Translations under genes and position numbers: made by a program
The notes under the pieces: generated by a model
Database searches by the model: none
Told to the model about the DNA's origin: nothing
What the model saw: only the letters and a program-made list of their open reading frames with translations
In this document: piece by piece, positions 14,789-17,357 of the stretch
Layout: every line of letters starts with the position of its first letter
Position numbering within the stretch: the first letter of the stretch is position 1
NCBI GenBank assembly: GCA_019310745.1
Contig: JAFDDS010000009.1
Span: 1 to 17,357 of the forward strand
Length of the DNA stretch: 17,357 bases
Direction: 5' to 3'
DNA from: Deltaproteobacteria bacterium
GTDB lineage: Bacteria > Desulfobacterota > DSM-4660 > Desulfatiglandales > B25-G16

Positions 14789-15202
14789 TCACTTGGTACT
14801 GGTTAACCATTCTAAGAGGGATTTAACCATTGTCTCCTGCTCCTGGTTAATCATCTTGAACACCACGCCGATTCCCTGGGGGGTGACCCTGGCAATTTCG
14901 CCGATAATCTTGATATATTTTTCGTAGTTGGGCAGTGGAAAGGCCAGTGAAACCTCCTGTCCAGAAGTGAATGGCATATGGGTTTCGATAAACACCCCAC
15001 CAGCGCTTACGTTTTGGATGTGGTCCCTGTAGACATGATCCTCAGTAGAGTAATCAGCAACCATGAAAAATGGTTCCCTTTTATGTTTCCTCCTGCTTTG
15101 AGAGAGCCTCTCTCCCAGCTCTTTTAAGAGGGCCAGCTGCTCGTCTTCAGACATTCTTTTGATCACTTCAAACAAACGGGCCGTAGTTCTGGATTCGTTC
15201 AT
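14789..15202 (-). CDS. PilZ-domain protein (cyclic di-GMP receptor-like)
   Basis: The 137-residue protein has a helical N-terminal segment (residues 1-36, with SEDEQLALLKELGERL) and a PilZ domain. The cyclic di-GMP-binding signatures are RKHKR (RxxxR, Arg38 and Arg42) and NVSAGG (Asn64 to Gly69, the N/DxSxxG motif). The segment YIKIIGEIARVTPQGIGVVF closes the barrel. It should bind c-di-GMP and alter motility, polysaccharide secretion or another surface process. The ATG follows AGGAG with a 6-base gap; that ribosome binding site lies inside the end of an upstream open frame whose TAA overlaps the ATG as TAATG. Confidence 0.87.
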   Translation of the reverse strand: MNESRTTARLFEVIKRMSEDEQLALLKELGERLSQSRRKHKREPFFMVADYSTEDHVYRDHIQNVSAGGVFIETHMPFTSGQEVSLAFPLPNYEKYIKIIGEIARVTPQGIGVVFKMINQEQETMVKSLLEWLTSTK

Positions 15203-15369
15203 TATGATCTCCTCATCATTATCTGGGTTTCCTGTGGGAATTTTTCATCTCCCGTTATCTTTGCAATGCGGATAATTGTTTCCTTCTCCTCACCCGTGAG
15301 AAGGCTGTAGCCTTTAACATTCGCACCGAGGATGGCAGTGAGTTTCCGTTTAAAGTCCTTGGTGGTTAT
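15202..15369 (-). pseudogene. Decayed N-terminal fragment of a class III adenylate/guanylate cyclase
   Basis: On the minus strand a 55-codon stretch reads TTKDFKRKLTAILGANVKGYSLL and then TGEEKETIIRIAKITGDEKF, ending in TAA at 15204-15202. KRKLTAILxAxVKGYS is the N-terminal strand sequence of many bacterial class III nucleotide cyclases (normally ...ILSADVKGYSRLM); the first metal-binding Asp of SADV is Asn here. No ATG, GTG or TTG opens the frame; the codon where Met would be expected is ATA (15367-15369), preceded by AAGGGG. The catalytic remainder is absent. The stop overlaps the PilZ ATG, suggesting past or present translational coupling. It could instead be a short gene using a rare ATA start. 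Confidence 0.55.
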
Positions 15370-15709
15370 GAGATTATCCCCTTAAAGAAGCTGGAGTGAG
15401 GTTATTGTGTTTGTATGTGTTGATTAAAAATAAATGTCATTATGCTTAATTAATGGCGGGCTGTTGTCAAGTGAAATCTCATCTTCACTTAGATTCCATG
15501 ATTGCGCATGATATACTTATAGGATTAACCACGAAAGAAAAATGGTAGAAAACACGGTAGTTGCTGAAGAAAGAAAACTATTCAGTATTCTGCTAAAAAT
15601 TGTCAAAAAAAATATATTTCAAAATATATATTTTCCCCTTATAGTGATGATGAGGAAACATGGTATAAAATCACCTTTTTGTTATGATATTTGAATACTA
15701 TTGAAGAAG
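15370..15709. other. Intergenic region between the cyclase remnant and exonuclease III
   Basis: The 340 bases are very AT-rich and non-coding. AAATATATTT and AAATATATATTT around 15609-15633 form local AT inverted repeats. TATAAA at about 15664 and TATGAT at about 15683 resemble -10 elements, but neither has a good -35. Confidence 0.4.
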
Positions 15710-16483
15710 ATGAAAATTGCCAGCTTTAATACCAATGGAATAAGGGCCCGGCTTTCAATTATTACGCAATGGCTAAAAAGGGAGGAGCCAGATATATTAT
15801 GTATCCAGGAGACAAAGGTGCAGGATAAGGATTTCCCCAGAGAGGCCTTTGAGGTTTTAGACTATCACTGCACCTTTTGGGGACAAAAGTCCTATAATGG
15901 GGTTGCCATACTGAGCAAAAGACCACCAGAAAAGGTATCCTTTGGATTTGGCGATGGAGACGAAGCAGAAGAGCCAAGAATGATAACTGCCTATATCAAG
16001 GATATACCCATTATAAATACCTACGTGCCTCAGGGAACCGCACCCGATTCAGAGAAATTTGCGTATAAACTTAAGTGGTTTCAGCGTCTTCATGGTTATT
16101 TTTCACGTCACTTTCAATCGATAGAGCCTCTTTTATGGGTGGGGGATTTTAATGTGGCTCCAGAACCAATAGATGTACATGACCCCAAAGGCCTTTTAGG
16201 TAGTATCGGGTTTCATCCTGATGAACACAAAGCTCTCTCACGCGTTAAGGCATGGGGGTTTGTTGATGTCTTTCGCTCGCACCACCCAGATGAAAAGGCC
16301 TATACATTCTGGGACTACAGAATTCCTTATGCGGTGCGCCGCGGTCTCGGGTGGAGGATCGATCATATCTGGGCCACACCAAGCCTGGCAGAAAAATCAA
16401 AAGGGATATGGATTGATGTTGCTTCAAGAAAATTAGAGAAACCATCAGATCATACCTTTATTGTAGCTGAATTCGAGGTATGA
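15710..16483 (+). CDS. xthA: Exonuclease III / AP endonuclease
   Basis: The 257-residue protein is a full-length member of the EEP nuclease family. It shows KIASFNTNGIR (Asn7), CIQETK (metal-binding Glu34), YNGVAILSK, NTYVPQGT, the catalytic GDFNVAP (Asp146, Asn148), WRIDHIWAT near residue 218 and the terminal SDHTFIVAEF (Asp-His). It incises abasic sites and removes 3' blocking groups in base-excision repair. ATG 15710 matches the family's usual start (MKI...NxNGIR); a TTG three codons earlier is in frame but gives no better ribosome binding site, as only GAAGAAG precedes. The gene seems to be transcribed alone. Confidence 0.93.
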   Translation: MKIASFNTNGIRARLSIITQWLKREEPDILCIQETKVQDKDFPREAFEVLDYHCTFWGQKSYNGVAILSKRPPEKVSFGFGDGDEAEEPRMITAYIKDIPIINTYVPQGTAPDSEKFAYKLKWFQRLHGYFSRHFQSIEPLLWVGDFNVAPEPIDVHDPKGLLGSIGFHPDEHKALSRVKAWGFVDVFRSHHPDEKAYTFWDYRIPYAVRRGLGWRIDHIWATPSLAEKSKGIWIDVASRKLEKPSDHTFIVAEFEV

Positions 16484-16934
16484 TCAATCCCAATTTGACG
16501 CTCATGTTCGCTCTCCCCGATTGTTCAAGCTCTCAGAGATCTCTATCTGCCCTGTAAACGGTAAACACCGTACTTGTGAGATATAAAAAGGCTTTACTAA
16601 ACAATTCTAACAGGTTATGTTTCAAGCGTGAAAATGTGAAGAACCATTTTAGGACAAGTACTCCGAGGTCTTCACATGGTTATATATGAAAGTGACCATA
16701 CATTGAGCATAGGGATGTCTTTTTTTACATCATGCCCTCTAACAAGGGGCATCAGCGTGCCGCTTCACACCGTGTGCACGAGCAACTCGTCATTGTCTTC
16801 TAGGAACTTTGTTTGTGTGCACTGGTGTGAGGCGGCCTCCCAATTTGTCTTTGTGAGGGCATGGTTAAAAAAAGACATCCCCATGCTCTTTTCAACATTT
16901 AGTTTTTTAAGAGAAATCAATTAAGGAGCGATCA
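16484..16934. other. Intergenic region carrying the second palindromic element
   Basis: No gene is supported in these 451 bases. ACGGT-AAAC-ACCGT lies around 16558-16573. AGAGATCTCT, a perfect 10-bp palindrome, lies near 16535-16544. The element at 16705-16888 fills much of the rest, and the ribosome binding site of the next gene begins 34 bases after it. Confidence 0.5.
16705..16888. mobile_element. 184-bp palindromic element (MITE-like), family copy 2
   Basis: The ends are GAGCATAGGGATGTC (from 16705) and GACATCCCCATGCTC (to 16888), with seven T and seven A residues just inside, then CATGCCCTC and GAGGGCATG. Deeper, CCGCTTCACACC pairs with GGTGTGAGGCGG. The apical part reads GAGCAACTCGTCATTGTCTTCTA; copy 1 has AGCAACGTGCCCTTGTCTTCTA at the same place, so the loop is more conserved than parts of the stem. 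There is no coding capacity. The outer arms seen in copy 1 are missing here. Confidence 0.7.
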
Positions 16935-17357
16935 ATGACTCAGGTAACCGAAGGAGTGTATTTCATTCAAGGGCAGGACGAAATGATTCCAGACTCCCAT
17001 GTATATGTGGTGGGAAAGCCAGACTCCCAGGATCTTTCAATTATTGACGCAGGGCTTATGGGCAAAGGAAGTTACAAGATACAGTCTATACTGAATATGG
17101 GAATTGAGCTTAAGGCAATTGCGAGGATTATCATGACCCATACCCATTTAGATCATATAGGCTGCCTTGCTGAAATCAGAGAACAGATTCCCTGGGCAGA
17201 ACTATGGGTGCATGATACAGAGGCAGATCCTCTGGAAAAGGGCGATGAGAGAACTGTCTACGGTATGGAAATGTTTCAAAATATGTGTATGATGCAATAT
17301 AGTCTTAAACCAGGTGCCTTTACATTCTATGTTGATAGAAGGCTTCAAGGTGGCCAA
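16935..17357 (+). CDS. MBL-fold metallo-hydrolase, 5' part (runs off the window)
   Basis: The first 141 codons are present with no stop. The N-terminus MTQVTEGVYFIQGQDE followed by SHVYVVGK is the beta-hairpin entry typical of glyoxalase II-like and related metallo-beta-lactamase folds. IIMTHTHLDHIGCL carries the metal ligands His69, His71, Asp73 and His74. The later metal ligands lie beyond the window edge. ATG 16935 is preceded by AAGGAG with a 6-base gap. The hydrolysed substrate cannot be told from this part; glyoxalase II-like thioesterase or another small-molecule hydrolase is possible. The palindromic element ends 46 bases upstream. Confidence 0.88.
   Translation, partial: MTQVTEGVYFIQGQDEMIPDSHVYVVGKPDSQDLSIIDAGLMGKGSYKIQSILNMGIELKAIARIIMTHTHLDHIGCLAEIREQIPWAELWVHDTEADPLEKGDERTVYGMEMFQNMCMMQYSLKPGAFTFYVDRRLQGGQ

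Overview
This 17.4 kb window looks like an ordinary chromosomal segment of a moderately AT-rich Gram-negative bacterium, most likely a sulfate-reducer-type Desulfobacterota (former Deltaproteobacteria). That placement is inferred from several features: Slp-type and OmpA-type outer-membrane lipoproteins, a multi-PAS hybrid kinase with a charged coiled-coil N-terminus, a PilZ protein, a glycine-rich RRM protein, a class B radical SAM enzyme, and interspersed long palindromic repeats. No rRNA, tRNA, CRISPR array, phage module or intact transposase was seen.

Layout. 1-239: 3' end of a DUF456 membrane protein. 338-445: a hairpin repeat. 499-1224: free-standing class I glutamine amidotransferase. 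1407-3325 (minus): an OmpA-like lipoprotein followed by a YajD-type HNH protein. 3587-3862: a 91-residue conserved-looking protein of unknown function. 3863-4741: a long gene-poor gap. 4742-6223: B12-binding radical SAM protein. 6375-6665: RRM protein. 6887-7249: a 363-bp nested palindrome. 7263-7898: HAD hydrolase. 8427-10432: hybrid sensor histidine kinase split by a perfect 41-bp tandem duplication. 10803-12140: M48 metalloprotease with a Tat-type lipoprotein signal and TPR tail. 12204-12920: B3/B4-domain protein. 13269-14326: two tandem Slp-family lipoproteins. 14413-14754: small HTH plus AbrB-like protein. 14789-15202 (minus): PilZ protein, with a decayed nucleotide-cyclase N-terminus directly upstream and overlapping it as TAATG. 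15710-16483: exonuclease III. 16705-16888: second member of the palindrome family. 16935 to the end: start of an MBL-fold hydrolase.

Most genes stand alone, each with its own leader, so no large operon is evident. Only the OmpA/HNH pair, the two Slp genes and the cyclase-remnant/PilZ pair look co-transcribed. A cell-envelope theme (OmpA lipoprotein, M48 lipoprotein, two Slp lipoproteins, PilZ) runs through the window, but nothing in the sequence ties these genes into one system.

The clearest observations are three. (1) The exact 41-bp duplication breaks the kinase, and removing one copy restores one continuous reading frame. (2) Palindromic elements sit just upstream of three different genes; two share a conserved apical loop, and two share the terminal 11-mer GTAAAAAGTCC. 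(3) A start-less cyclase N-terminal remnant overlaps the PilZ start. I did not find convincing evidence for a wholly new multi-gene system.
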